This document shows positions 25,667 to 32,851 of a stretch of 42,047 bases of DNA, piece after piece. The notes beneath the pieces were generated by a model. It was not told the DNA's origin and did not search any database. It saw nothing but the letters and a program-made list of their open reading frames with translations. The position numbers and the translations under genes were made by a program. The stretch spans positions 1 to 42,047 of IMG/VR virus record IMGVR_UViG_3300025000_000207. One strand, written 5' to 3'. Within the stretch, counting starts at the first letter, position 1. Each line of letters begins with the position of its first letter. This DNA comes from a virus.

Positions 25667-27193
25667 TTATGCCGTTTTCCATGATCGCTGCCCACGCACG
25701 CCGCCGCGCGCCCGCTGTTCGTGGCGCTGCTGCGAAATCCCCGGGGCCAGGCCAATGCCTCGGGCCAGAGTCTCCGCCGAGTCGTAACCGTGAGAAGCCC
25801 AGTTATGCACCGGCTTTTCCTTGAAGCAACCCATCGTCTCGTCCCACTCCCGCTTGTAGTTATCCAGGCAGCGGATCAGCGGAGCGCACTTCTCCTCATC
25901 GATGTAGCACGACGGCAGAAAGCCGCGCGTCTCGTTGATCGCCGCCATCTTGTCCGGAGTCCGGGGCACCGTGTAGATGTTGGGGATAAAGTCGATCTGT
26001 TCCACCAGCGTTTTGCCGTCCTTCGGCTGCTTGTGTCCGGCGTCGTGGGGCAAATAGTTCCATCCCACCATGTAGCCGCGCTTCTGAATCTCGGCCCAGT
26101 AGTACTCGATCCCCTCACCCGTGCCGTACATGCAGTCGAAAATCCGGTTCACCAGCCCTTGGCGCTGGTGAAAGACGATCCACATCTCGTCGTTCACCCC
26201 GATGTCCCAGGACGTGTTCACCGGCAGCGTCGGCAGGTAGGGCACGCGGGCGATCTGCCCGTTCTTGCGCAGCGCCGTCATCTGCTTGGCCAGGTACGCC
26301 CCCTCCACCGCCGCCTTGAACGCCTCCTCCGGCGTCGAAGGGTGCTCCCTGAAAATCAAATCCTTCAGCGTACGCGACTTCGCCGCGTACCAGCACTTCT
26401 GCCCCTCGTCCAGGTCGATGCCGTGCTTCGTCTTCAGGTCCAGGAAATACTGCGCCAGTTCCTTCGTGACAATCTCGCTCCCCGCCGGCAGCCGGTTGCG
26501 CTTCTCCTCGTGCCAGGCGTAGAAGTGAAACTTGTAGGCCATCTGGTGCAGCGGCCGGCCCGCTTCCGCCCACTTGCGGGCCGCTTCGCTCATCTCGTAG
26601 AACGGCCCCTCCGTTCCCTCCGCCGTCGACTCGATGAAAACGAACGATCCCGCATGAACCGTCTCCAGCGAGCCCGAGACAATCTCCGCCGCCCGGTTCG
26701 GAAACCGCGCGCAGATCTTGCCGAACTCCGAGATATGCAAAAACTGGCAGGTTCCAGAACGCAGCGAATACGCCACTTCGATCGATGAGCCGTTAGGGAA
26801 GGACAGCGCCCGGCTGTTCGACTTGTCCGCCGGCCGCGCCGTCTTCAACCCTTCCGGCAGTTTCTTATAGGGGAACAGTACCTTCCGCTCAAAAATTTTT
26901 CCTACATCAGGCATCGTCTGAGCAATTATCCCCACCGTCTGATTATCGCAGAACAGCGCCTGGTCCAGTCCCAGGATGTCGATGAACGTGGTAAACCCGT
27001 GCTGCCTGGATTTCAAAATCAGATTAAGGTACCACAGCTCCGCGTAGAAGCGCTCCTGAGCCGAGTTCATTTTGAACGGCACAGCCTTCCCCTCGTCCGT
27101 GACGATGGTGTAGAGATTGTTCAGCCGCCAGAGCCGATCTCCAAACTTTTCCCGCACCTCGATTCGGGTATGTTCGCTCGCAGCCGTTGCCAT
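25667..27193 (-). CDS. terL: Terminase large subunit, 508 aa
   Basis: ATG 27193 lies two bases after the terS stop. The ATPase half shows NLILKSRQHGFTTFIDIL with an atypical Walker A (SRQHGFTT, as in T4-like terminases with no GKT), followed by QTVGIIAQT. The Walker B/catalytic segment is QFLHISEFGKI, and FVFIESTAEGTEGPFYEM is the coupling motif. The nuclease half has NTSWDIGVNDEMWIV, WNYLPHDAGHKQ and GYDSAETLARGI, giving the metal-binding aspartates. The enzyme cuts and pumps DNA into the prohead. The last residues are basic and may be extended into the neighbouring repeat block. Confidence 0.92.
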   Translation of the reverse strand: MATAASEHTRIEVREKFGDRLWRLNNLYTIVTDEGKAVPFKMNSAQERFYAELWYLNLILKSRQHGFTTFIDILGLDQALFCDNQTVGIIAQTMPDVGKIFERKVLFPYKKLPEGLKTARPADKSNSRALSFPNGSSIEVAYSLRSGTCQFLHISEFGKICARFPNRAAEIVSGSLETVHAGSFVFIESTAEGTEGPFYEMSEAARKWAEAGRPLHQMAYKFHFYAWHEEKRNRLPAGSEIVTKELAQYFLDLKTKHGIDLDEGQKCWYAAKSRTLKDLIFREHPSTPEEAFKAAVEGAYLAKQMTALRKNGQIARVPYLPTLPVNTSWDIGVNDEMWIVFHQRQGLVNRIFDCMYGTGEGIEYYWAEIQKRGYMVGWNYLPHDAGHKQPKDGKTLVEQIDFIPNIYTVPRTPDKMAAINETRGFLPSCYIDEEKCAPLIRCLDNYKREWDETMGCFKEKPVHNWASHGYDSAETLARGIGLAPGISQQRHEQRARGGVRGQRSWKTA

Positions 27194-27195
27194 CG

Positions 27196-27837
27196 TCAAA
27201 ACTGCCCGCCCTTCTCTTTCACGATGTCCCGGTGCTCATGCCGGCCGGAAATTTCGTTCAGCAGATCCGCCAAACCCGCAGCCCCTTCCTTCGCCGCGTT
27301 CACTCCATCCTTGTGCAGCCCCATAATTCGCGCCATTTCAACGGCCGACTGATGCCGCTGCGGAACCTTGAACAGCACATGAATCCGGCCCTTCGCGTCC
27401 TTCTCGCAGTCCAGATCCAAAATCGACAGCGCTTCCGGACTGATCTCATCCAGCTTACGCGGCCGCAGCCGCCCATCCTTCTCCGCCGAGTAAAACTCAT
27501 CGCGACTAATCGCCAGCACCTTGCCGTGATACTGGAGGACGTCGTCCACCGTCACCGTATAACGCCGCCTCATTTCCTCTCTAATCTGCTCGATACGTCT
27601 CCTAACGTCCTCTTTTTGCAGAAGTTTATGCGCGTTCTTCCGCGCCTGATCCCGCTTCATTTCCGGATTAATCGCCGCCAGGTAGGCCGACGCCGGATTA
27701 TCCTTCCGCAGCACGAACTCCCAGCAGAAACGCTCAAGCCACGGCTTCAGCACAATCACCTCATAACCAAGCTCCTCGGCCATCCCCGGCAACACTGTCT
27801 GCCCAGGTACGCTATTTTCCATAATTGGCTCACTCAT
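27196..27837 (-). CDS. terS: Terminase small subunit, 213 aa
   Basis: ATG 27837 begins MSEPIMENSVPGQ, with a weak RBS. Residues about 30-80 contain an HTH-like helical part (WLERFCWEFVLRKDNPASAY, then AHKLLQKEDVRRRIEQIREE). Central helices include LQYHGKVLAISRDEFYSAEK. Positions and domain order fit the Terminase_2-type small subunits that bind packaging DNA and regulate TerL. The C-terminus (ISGRHEHRDIVKEKGGQF) is basic and probably contacts TerL. Function is strongly supported by the neighbour. Confidence 0.85.
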   Translation of the reverse strand: MSEPIMENSVPGQTVLPGMAEELGYEVIVLKPWLERFCWEFVLRKDNPASAYLAAINPEMKRDQARKNAHKLLQKEDVRRRIEQIREEMRRRYTVTVDDVLQYHGKVLAISRDEFYSAEKDGRLRPRKLDEISPEALSILDLDCEKDAKGRIHVLFKVPQRHQSAVEMARIMGLHKDGVNAAKEGAAGLADLLNEISGRHEHRDIVKEKGGQF

Positions 27838-27880
27838 AATCTCAACGCTTGCGCAACATTCAGCCTAATTGCAAGAAAAA

Positions 27881-27899
27881 AATCATTATCATAACGAAC
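27881..27899. promoter_or_regulatory. 19-bp palindrome relative, copy 3 (one conserved arm)
   Basis: AATCATTATCATAACGAAC keeps the right arm of the 5877 site intact while the left arm is degraded. It lies 44 bases upstream of terS, next to the GC-rich hairpin at 27903. Confidence 0.45.
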
Positions 27900-27923
27900 A
27901 AAGGGGCCGGAAAAACCGGCCCC
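27893..27923 (-). terminator. Probable terminator ending the early genes
   Basis: GGGGCCGG (27903-27910) and CCGGCCCC (27916-27923) pair perfectly around AAAAA. On the minus strand a TTTGTT tract follows, which is weak. It stands directly after the 27930-28112 gene and before terS, so it may mark the early/late junction. Confidence 0.65.
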
Positions 27924-27929
27924 AAAAAA

Positions 27930-28112
27930 TCACAACTCCAAGTGTTTGTTTTTCAACCGTTCTTTCATCCTCTTCCGCCGAGCATTTCCGGCCAGAGCGG
28001 CACACGTTTTGTTGCAATGTCGCCGCTTTGCAAAATTTTGCACCGTCTCAAACTCCCCTCTCACCAAAACCTGGCCGCAGGTCATCAACTCGCACCGCCT
28101 TGATTCCTCCAC
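27930..28112 (-). CDS. Small zinc-finger protein, 60 aa
   Basis: GTG 28112 follows AAGGGGG at a seven-base spacing; ATG 28085 is a later option. The cysteines CELMTCGQVLVRGE and FAKRRHCNKTCAALAG give a C-x4-C, C-x3-C zinc-binding arrangement with a basic core and a basic C-terminal helix (RKRMKERLKNKHLEL). Such proteins near replication or terminase genes often bind nucleic acid. The specific function is unknown. Confidence 0.6.
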   Translation of the reverse strand: MEESRRCELMTCGQVLVRGEFETVQNFAKRRHCNKTCAALAGNARRKRMKERLKNKHLEL

Positions 28113-28136
28113 ACCGAAACCCCCTTATGAAAAAAA

Positions 28137-28550
28137 TCACTGCCCCTTATCTCCGCCCACCGAAACCAATTCTGGCCGGCCCCTGACCTCGCCGACGGAA
28201 AACGTCGTCCCATAACGGGCGTTGAGTTGTCGCACCATTTCCACCAGATTTTCACGGGCCACATCCGGGGGAGTCAGGTCTTCGATTAAAAGCCTCCGCT
28301 TCTGCTCCACCAACCCCTGGTCTAGAACGTTGCGTGGAGCACAGGTCGACAACTCGATCAACTCAACCGCTTTGGGAAACCACCGCAGGGTCCGGATTGC
28401 CTCCCCCACCGCCCATTCCAGACTCGAAATCGGCCGGGCCTTCAACGCCTCCCAATACAGCGCCATGCGCTCCCGTGTCGGAGCTGCGTCGAACGCCACG
28501 CCCAGCGACGCCATCAACACCGCAAATCGTTTTTTATCACCCTCAACCAT
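28137..28550 (-). CDS. Helicase-loader-like replication protein, 137 aa
   Basis: ATG 28550 follows GGAGGTGACTGACG. The N-terminal half (KRFAVLMASLGVAFDAAPTR, MALYWEALKARPISSLEWAV, IRTLRWFPKAVELIEL) matches the helical pattern of phage helicase-loader/P-type proteins encoded right after an initiator. The C-terminal helix contains ENLVEMVRQLNARYG. It would bring the host replicative helicase to the origin bound by the upstream initiator. The family call is by pattern; the context is the main support. Confidence 0.6.
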   Translation of the reverse strand: MVEGDKKRFAVLMASLGVAFDAAPTRERMALYWEALKARPISSLEWAVGEAIRTLRWFPKAVELIELSTCAPRNVLDQGLVEQKRRLLIEDLTPPDVARENLVEMVRQLNARYGTTFSVGEVRGRPELVSVGGDKGQ

Positions 28551-28552
28551 CG

Positions 28553-29443
28553 TCAGTCACCTCCCGCAAAATCCCGCGCTGCTCTAAACGTCGCCTCCTG
28601 CCGACGCTGCGAGGCGTTCGATCCGCCCTTTCTGGGACCAGGTGGAGCCCGCTGCTCTATCCCGTCCCGAATCGCCTGCAGCCGCTCCACGATATTGCGC
28701 TGCCGATAGCACTGGATGTCCCCGCCATGCGCCTGGTAGACATCCCGAATCCGCTCAACCGGGATACCCTTCCCCAGAATCTCCCGCACCAGCGGCAATG
28801 GAGGAACCGACGACAATCCGCAGGTGCGCAGATGCAGCGCCTTGATCGCCAGCACTTCCTCATCATCTTCCGGGGGGGGCGACTGGCTCGGCTCATCGTT
28901 GCGCGCGCGCGAGGTAGTACCACTACCCCCCCCTATAAGACTCTGGTTTTGACTTTCTTCTTCTCTTCTAACCTTCAAACCTTCCGCGCGCGAAGGGGAG
29001 TCCGGGAGTAGTCCGGGAGTGGTCCCGGAGTAGTCCATTAGGTCAACAATATCGAGGGCTTCCAAGTCGCTGCCCAAAACACCACCCAACCCTGGCCATG
29101 AAGGCAGATCATCCGACCCCAATCTGTCTGCCCGCAAATCCTGATGATCATGAAAATCCAGAGCATGCAACCACCATTTTGCCCCAACCTGGAACCACTT
29201 AACATTTGTTTTGTCGGACAACTCCTGGAGTAGTCCGGGAATAGTCCCGTAGTTGATATACGGGATCAACGGGACCACCTCATCTTTTATCACTCCGGGG
29301 CCACCAGGCATTTTCCCGTGGGCATTAAAATGAGGGACCAACAAAACAAACAACACCGCCGCTTCCGCCGACAAACGGGAAAAATTCACTGACTCCGAAA
29401 TACTCCTGCGAATCATCCTGCCCCTAGCTGTAGGTGACGCCAT
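28553..29443 (-). CDS. Replication initiator / replisome organiser, 296 aa
   Basis: ATG 29443 follows AAGGGTGGGATGTA. Residues about 10-110 form a winged-helix N-terminal domain typical of phage replisome organisers: MIRRSISESVNFSRLSAEAA, VLFVLLVPHFNAHGKMPGGP, KWFQVGAKWWLHALDFHDHQ. A low-complexity linker follows (about 135-190), encoded by DNA containing iterons and two C8/G8 tracts. The C-terminal part has EVLAIKALHLRTCGLSSVPP and a helical VERIRDVYQAHGGDIQ. By analogy with lambda O, it should bind the repeats in its own gene and start replication. The next gene is a loader-like protein. Confidence 0.7.
   Translation of the reverse strand: MASPTARGRMIRRSISESVNFSRLSAEAAVLFVLLVPHFNAHGKMPGGPGVIKDEVVPLIPYINYGTIPGLLQELSDKTNVKWFQVGAKWWLHALDFHDHQDLRADRLGSDDLPSWPGLGGVLGSDLEALDIVDLMDYSGTTPGLLPDSPSRAEGLKVRREEESQNQSLIGGGSGTTSRARNDEPSQSPPPEDDEEVLAIKALHLRTCGLSSVPPLPLVREILGKGIPVERIRDVYQAHGGDIQCYRQRNIVERLQAIRDGIEQRAPPGPRKGGSNASQRRQEATFRAARDFAGGD
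28935..29247. other. Predicted replication origin with 11-bp iterons
   Basis: Inside the initiator gene, three contiguous 11-mers of consensus GGGAGTAGTCC occupy 29004-29036: GGGAGTAGTCC, GGGAGTGGTCC and CGGAGTAGTCC. A truncated copy ends at 29003. Two more lie at 29226-29247 (TGGAGTAGTCC, GGGAATAGTCC). A polypyrimidine AT-richer stretch at 28945-28980 adjoins them, as expected for an unwinding element. This copies the lambda ori-in-O arrangement. Function is inferred. Confidence 0.65.
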
Positions 29444-29474
29444 TACATCCCACCCTTCGAATACAATAAAAAAA

Positions 29475-30488
29475 CTATGCCGACTTCAACACCATCATCT
29501 GTGGCCGCGAATCCAACGGACTCACCACATCCGTCTTCCGAGGCAGCAGATGCAGATAAATCATCGTCGTTTTCACATCGTTATGTCCCAGCAATTCCTG
29601 TAGCCGCCTCAATGCCACCTCATGCGACCCTTCCGCGTTCTCCAGCCAGTGCGTCGCAAACGAATGCCGAAACGTATGGCAACTCGCCTTCTTGTTAATT
29701 CTGGCCGCCAAAATCGCCCGCCGCACCCGTTTCTGCACCGCCGTCTTATGCACATGGTAAAGTTTTCCAAGCCATTCCGGTTCCGCCACCTTTTTCCCTA
29801 TTCGTTCCCGCACCGGACCCGCCGCCGGGAACAACCAAAACCATTCCCACGAATAGGGAGCGTTCGGAAATTTCCGGTCCAGCCGGCCAGGAAGCGAAAC
29901 TGGAATGTTTTTTTCCGCGTAGTCTCGCTGCACATCGCCCAGCCAGCGCAAATGCCTCTCCATCGGCGCCACCAACAGTTCAGGCAGCGGCACAACCCGG
30001 TCCTTATCCCCCTTACCCTCACGCACCATGACCATGCGGCGATCCAGGTCGACGTCCTTAACCCGTAACCGGCATGTCTCTTCCAGGCGCAACCCGCAGC
30101 CATACATGAACGCACCCCACAACCATCCCGCACCATTCAATCGGTCCAGTACCCGCCACGCCTCCTGTCGGCTGAATACCTCCGGCAACCGCTGCGGTCG
30201 CCGAGACCGAAGAAAAGAAACATCTCCCAACTCCATCTTCAAAACCCGCTTGTAAAAATAAATAATCGCGCAAAGAGCCTGCTTCTGTGTCGCCGCCGAA
30301 ACATTGTCCTGCGTCACTATCCGCGTCAAAAACTGCCCCAATTTTTCCTCATGCGTTTCAGCGTCGTTCCCGGAAAGGAATACAGCATATTTCGCAAGCC
30401 ATTCCATATACGCCTTGATTGTCCACCGGCTCTTGCGCTGGAGGCGCATGCACTCATACATCCGCCTGTCCGCTTCCGCCTTTGTCAT
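29475..30488 (-). CDS. Integron-integrase-like tyrosine recombinase, 337 aa
   Basis: ATG 30488 follows GGAAAAGGGAGGTGTGGC. The active-site residues are visible: Arg134 (GCGLRLEETCRLRVKDVDL), Lys near 159-161 (VREGKGDKDRV), His271 and Arg274 (CHTFRHSFATHW), His302 (LQELLGHNDVKTT) and Tyr311 (TTMIYLHLLPR). Between boxes it has SLPGRLDRKFPNAPYSWEWF, WLFPAAG and the terminal VVSPLDSR. These correspond to the extra IntI segment and GVRSPLD-type end of integron integrases. A 5-residue insert follows FATHWLEN. It would integrate the phage. No cassette array is seen. Being beside an inverted-arm site strengthens the integrase role. Confidence 0.85.
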   Translation of the reverse strand: MTKAEADRRMYECMRLQRKSRWTIKAYMEWLAKYAVFLSGNDAETHEEKLGQFLTRIVTQDNVSAATQKQALCAIIYFYKRVLKMELGDVSFLRSRRPQRLPEVFSRQEAWRVLDRLNGAGWLWGAFMYGCGLRLEETCRLRVKDVDLDRRMVMVREGKGDKDRVVPLPELLVAPMERHLRWLGDVQRDYAEKNIPVSLPGRLDRKFPNAPYSWEWFWLFPAAGPVRERIGKKVAEPEWLGKLYHVHKTAVQKRVRRAILAARINKKASCHTFRHSFATHWLENAEGSHEVALRRLQELLGHNDVKTTMIYLHLLPRKTDVVSPLDSRPQMMVLKSA

Positions 30489-30531
30489 GCCACACCTCCC
30501 TTTTCCGGTTAGTTACAATCGCGGGGGAAAT

Positions 30532-30558
30532 ATTAGACAGCCGCATGGACCGTCTAAT
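30532..30558. other. Candidate att core: inverted 11-bp arms with 5-bp spacer
   Basis: ATTAGACAGCC, a 5-base GCATG centre, and GACCGTCTAAT: the arms match at 9 of 11 positions as inverted repeats (seven contiguous). It lies in the 75-bp gap between the recombinase start and the methyltransferase stop. Core sites of tyrosine recombinases have this form. It could instead be an operator for the recombinase gene. Confidence 0.5.
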
Positions 30559-30563
30559 TGATG

Positions 30564-31472
30564 TTATAATCCGAATCGCGCTGACAACCTCAACCATGCC
30601 TCAGCGTGGCATCTTGGCACCTGTCCATTTCCAAGGGCTTGCAGTCTGTCCACCCGAGCGGCCACCCCATGAGCCACTCGACCCATTCCGGGTTCAACTG
30701 TCCACCAGTTTTCTCGCCAGAACGCAGCAATGCCCCCGGTATATTGGCGTGCTTCACTTGGGAAGGCGGCAGCGTTGAGTTCTTCGAGTCGTTGACTGTC
30801 GGTGTCGGCCACTTCGTCACCGCCGTTCTCAAGATCAACCCGCCAGCCCTGCCGGAGCATCCCGGCCCGCCAGTTCCGTCCGATTTCGTAGGAGTCGGCC
30901 ACGTCAAATAACTCCGCGCCGATCTCTCCTTGCCCTTGTCCGCTCCCCGCATGTGGTGCGCCTTCGTATTGCTCGCCAGAGGTGTAGGCAACAATCCATA
31001 TTCTGTCTCGTTGGTGCGGCGCTCCCACGTCAACCGCTCCAACCACTCCCCATTCCGCATCGTACCCCATCGCGGCCAGGTCTCCAAGAACACGACCAAG
31101 CCCCCGAACAGTGAGCATTGGCGAGTTTTCCACAAAGCAGAAGGTTGGTCGTACTTCACTGATGATTCGGGCCATTTCCACCCACAACCCAGACCGTGCG
31201 CCGTCAAGTCCTTCACCGGTTCCGGCTGCGGAAATGTCCTGGCAGGGGAAACCGCCAGAAACCACGTCAACAATGCCTCGCCAAGGTCTGCCGTCAAATG
31301 TGCAAACGTCATCCCAAATTGGGAAAGGCGGCAAAAATCCGTCATTTTGTCGGGCGGCAAGTACGCTTGCGGCGTAGGGATTCCGCTCAACAGCGCAGAC
31401 GGTGCGCCATCCAAGCAGTTTACCGCCAAGTATTCCTCCACCAGCACCCGCGAATAAAGCCAACTCATTCAA
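30564..31472 (-). CDS. C5-cytosine DNA methyltransferase, 302 aa
   Basis: ATG 31472 follows AAGGGGGTAGATTTG. Motif I is LFAGAGGG (residues 6-13), motif IV is GGFPCQDIS with catalytic Cys77, motif VI is FVENSP (113-118), motif VIII is QRDRIWIVA, and motif X is LGNGQVP near the C-terminus. The specificity region is short. It lacks a restriction partner in the neighbourhood, so it probably protects phage DNA from host enzymes. Its DNA is also open in another frame for almost its full length (30590-31468). The gene is upstream of the integrase and downstream of a DUF5131-like gene. Confidence 0.9.
   Translation of the reverse strand: MNELALFAGAGGGILGGKLLGWRTVCAVERNPYAASVLAARQNDGFLPPFPIWDDVCTFDGRPWRGIVDVVSGGFPCQDISAAGTGEGLDGARSGLWVEMARIISEVRPTFCFVENSPMLTVRGLGRVLGDLAAMGYDAEWGVVGAVDVGAPHQRDRIWIVAYTSGEQYEGAPHAGSGQGQGEIGAELFDVADSYEIGRNWRAGMLRQGWRVDLENGGDEVADTDSQRLEELNAAAFPSEARQYTGGIAAFWRENWWTVEPGMGRVAHGVAARVDRLQALGNGQVPRCHAEAWLRLSARFGL
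30590..31468 (-). CDS. Overlapping 292-aa frame inside the methyltransferase gene
   Basis: ATG 31468 starts four bases after the methyltransferase ATG and may share its RBS; the frame is open for 293 codons. The translation has PTPQAYLPPDKMTDFCRLSQ, FGMTFAHLTADLGEALLTWF, WPTPTVNDSK, LNPEWVEWLMGWPLGWTDCK. I remember WPTPT...LNPxWVEWLMGxPxGWTD proteins as a frequent unnamed group in phage-derived databases. Comparison shows those motifs are the other-frame reading of methyltransferase phrases: WPTPTVND overlays VADTDSQR and GWTDCKPLEMD overlays RVDRLQALGNG. It is either true overprinting or a recurrent annotation artefact. Confidence 0.4.
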   Translation of the reverse strand: MSWLYSRVLVEEYLAVNCLDGAPSALLSGIPTPQAYLPPDKMTDFCRLSQFGMTFAHLTADLGEALLTWFLAVSPARTFPQPEPVKDLTAHGLGCGWKWPESSVKYDQPSALWKTRQCSLFGGLVVFLETWPRWGTMRNGEWLERLTWERRTNETEYGLLPTPLASNTKAHHMRGADKGKERSARSYLTWPTPTKSDGTGGPGCSGRAGGLILRTAVTKWPTPTVNDSKNSTLPPSQVKHANIPGALLRSGEKTGGQLNPEWVEWLMGWPLGWTDCKPLEMDRCQDATLRHG

Positions 31473-31597
31473 ATCTACCCCCTTAAAACCTTATGGCCTA
31501 TCGGCCAAGCGCGATTCGGATTCTAACCAAACATTCGACCTGACCGATGAACCCGGCAGGTCAATTCAAGCCGTTATCTCCATCTCCGCCCCCCTAC

Positions 31598-32542
31598 CTA
31601 TTTATCCCAAGGAAGGGCGTCGTAGGTACGGCCATCAAGCATGCGCCCCTTTTTTGGCAGGCTCATGTTGGCATTGACCAGAGGAACCGACTCGAAAGCC
31701 GAGACGTGGGGCCGGCTGCCCCACTGTTTGAAAAAAAAGGGAACCCCTGCATAGAAACACTGATCCCTCACCAGCCTGACCCAATCAGGGCTCATGGGCC
31801 GGGCCTTAGATCCGGATTCCCCGCCCAGGAGAACGGCGTGAATACTGGTAGCCCACGGGGAGATAGTTATCCGGCCGAGCATTGGATCGATGGAAATGAA
31901 CCGATGTCCCGGTACGGCCAGCAGGTCGGGAACACGTTCGTCGGCTCGCCGTTGGTCCTCCGTGGTAACGCCGTGCCACACATGGCTCAGCGCCCCGGAC
32001 ACCCCGCGCCGCTGCGCCGGCGGCAGCCTGTGATGTTGTTCCACCGCAAGATCGACGATGCGATCACTGACCCCTCCCTCGTCCCGCCAGGACCGCCAGT
32101 AGTCCGCCATGCGCCGCGAACGTTTGGTGAGGACCAGGAACGTATGCCGCCAGCACAGGGCCATGCCGACATAGGCGCGGTCGCGGAAATCGTCGGGCAC
32201 ATCGTCGTGAAACAGGTCATTCCACACGGCCCATACGGTCGGTTTTTTTGTGCGCAACGGCAGATCGAGGTTGTCCTCACGGAGCAGATTTTTTCCATCA
32301 AACCCCGTCACTTGCTGCCAGCCGCAGGCCGTTCCGTCTGCAATACTTCCATTCGCACTGCATTCCATCACAACAGCCCGTGCGCGACGCCGGATATTTT
32401 CGTTCGGGTGATTCGTTCGCATCAGCGTTTCCGCTTCGCTCCAGCAGTGGTCGCATCCCGGAGACACCTTCGCGCAACCCTCCACAAGCTTCCAACTCCT
32501 CATCCAGTATCGACCGTTACCAATCATTTCCGGTGAAATCAT
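31598..32542 (-). CDS. Gp37/Gp68-family (DUF5131) Cys-cluster protein, 314 aa
   Basis: ATG 32542 follows GCGGGAGGTTGGAAA and overlaps the upstream stop (ATGA). The signature CAKVSPGCDHCWSEAE gives Cys23, Cys30, Cys33 near the N-terminus. KKPTVWAVWNDLFHDDVPDD and HTFLVLTKRSRRM follow, then ISIDPMLGRI and FFFKQWG. These mark the phage Gp37/Gp68 family (DUF5131), a radical-SAM-like fold of unknown reaction. Enzymatic function is unproven. Its position two genes from a DNA methyltransferase hints at nucleic-acid modification or RNA-related chemistry, but that is inference only. Confidence 0.85.
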   Translation of the reverse strand: MISPEMIGNGRYWMRSWKLVEGCAKVSPGCDHCWSEAETLMRTNHPNENIRRRARAVVMECSANGSIADGTACGWQQVTGFDGKNLLREDNLDLPLRTKKPTVWAVWNDLFHDDVPDDFRDRAYVGMALCWRHTFLVLTKRSRRMADYWRSWRDEGGVSDRIVDLAVEQHHRLPPAQRRGVSGALSHVWHGVTTEDQRRADERVPDLLAVPGHRFISIDPMLGRITISPWATSIHAVLLGGESGSKARPMSPDWVRLVRDQCFYAGVPFFFKQWGSRPHVSAFESVPLVNANMSLPKKGRMLDGRTYDALPWDK

Positions 32543-32787
32543 TTTCCAACCTCCCGCCCCTTAGTCACGTCACACGGTCTGCCGCGACCGCCGGCCAGAG
32601 CAAGAACATCAACCAGTTCATCATGTAGCATAAGGGCGGCATCCACAGACAACACTCTGGTACAATAATACGACCCGTCGAGATCCGACATTTCAAGGGT
32701 TGTCAAGACTATTTTCCCGGCTTCAAGTGTGATTTTGACAGACTGGTCTGGATGCTCATGGCTTGCAATATCAATATCGGTTGTCAT
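32539..32787 (-). CDS. Hypothetical small protein, 82 aa
   Basis: ATG 32787 (MTTDIDIASHEHPDQ) is preceded by AGGAGAGATGGGCCG; it ends in an ATGA overlap with the DUF5131 gene, suggesting coupling. The chain is beta-rich (QSVKITLEAGKIVLTTLEMS) with one Cys (SYYCTRVLSV). A C-terminal helix (AALMLHDELVDVLALAGG) follows. No family is recognised. Confidence 0.55.
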   Translation of the reverse strand: MTTDIDIASHEHPDQSVKITLEAGKIVLTTLEMSDLDGSYYCTRVLSVDAALMLHDELVDVLALAGGRGRPCDVTKGREVGK

Positions 32788-32851
32788 CGGCCCATCTCTC
32801 CTTCCACCGTATCGCAATAAGGCCGCAAACGGTGACGCTCAAGCGTTGGCT

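Noticed and set aside
28222-29011. Plus-strand frames over the replication genes
   Set aside because: They are complements of well-supported minus genes and have no RBS or motifs.
30555-30575. Fifth copy of the 19-bp palindrome
   Set aside because: TGTTATAATCCGAA resembles it loosely but is one base out of register and has too few matches.
30480-30610. Integron attC or cassette next to the IntI-like gene
   Set aside because: I found no RYYYAAC/GTTRRRY pair with the expected arrangement, only the inverted-arm site at 30532.
31540-31570. T-loop-like segment upstream of the methyltransferase
   Set aside because: A GGGTTCATC motif is present, but no cloverleaf can be drawn, so it is not a tRNA.
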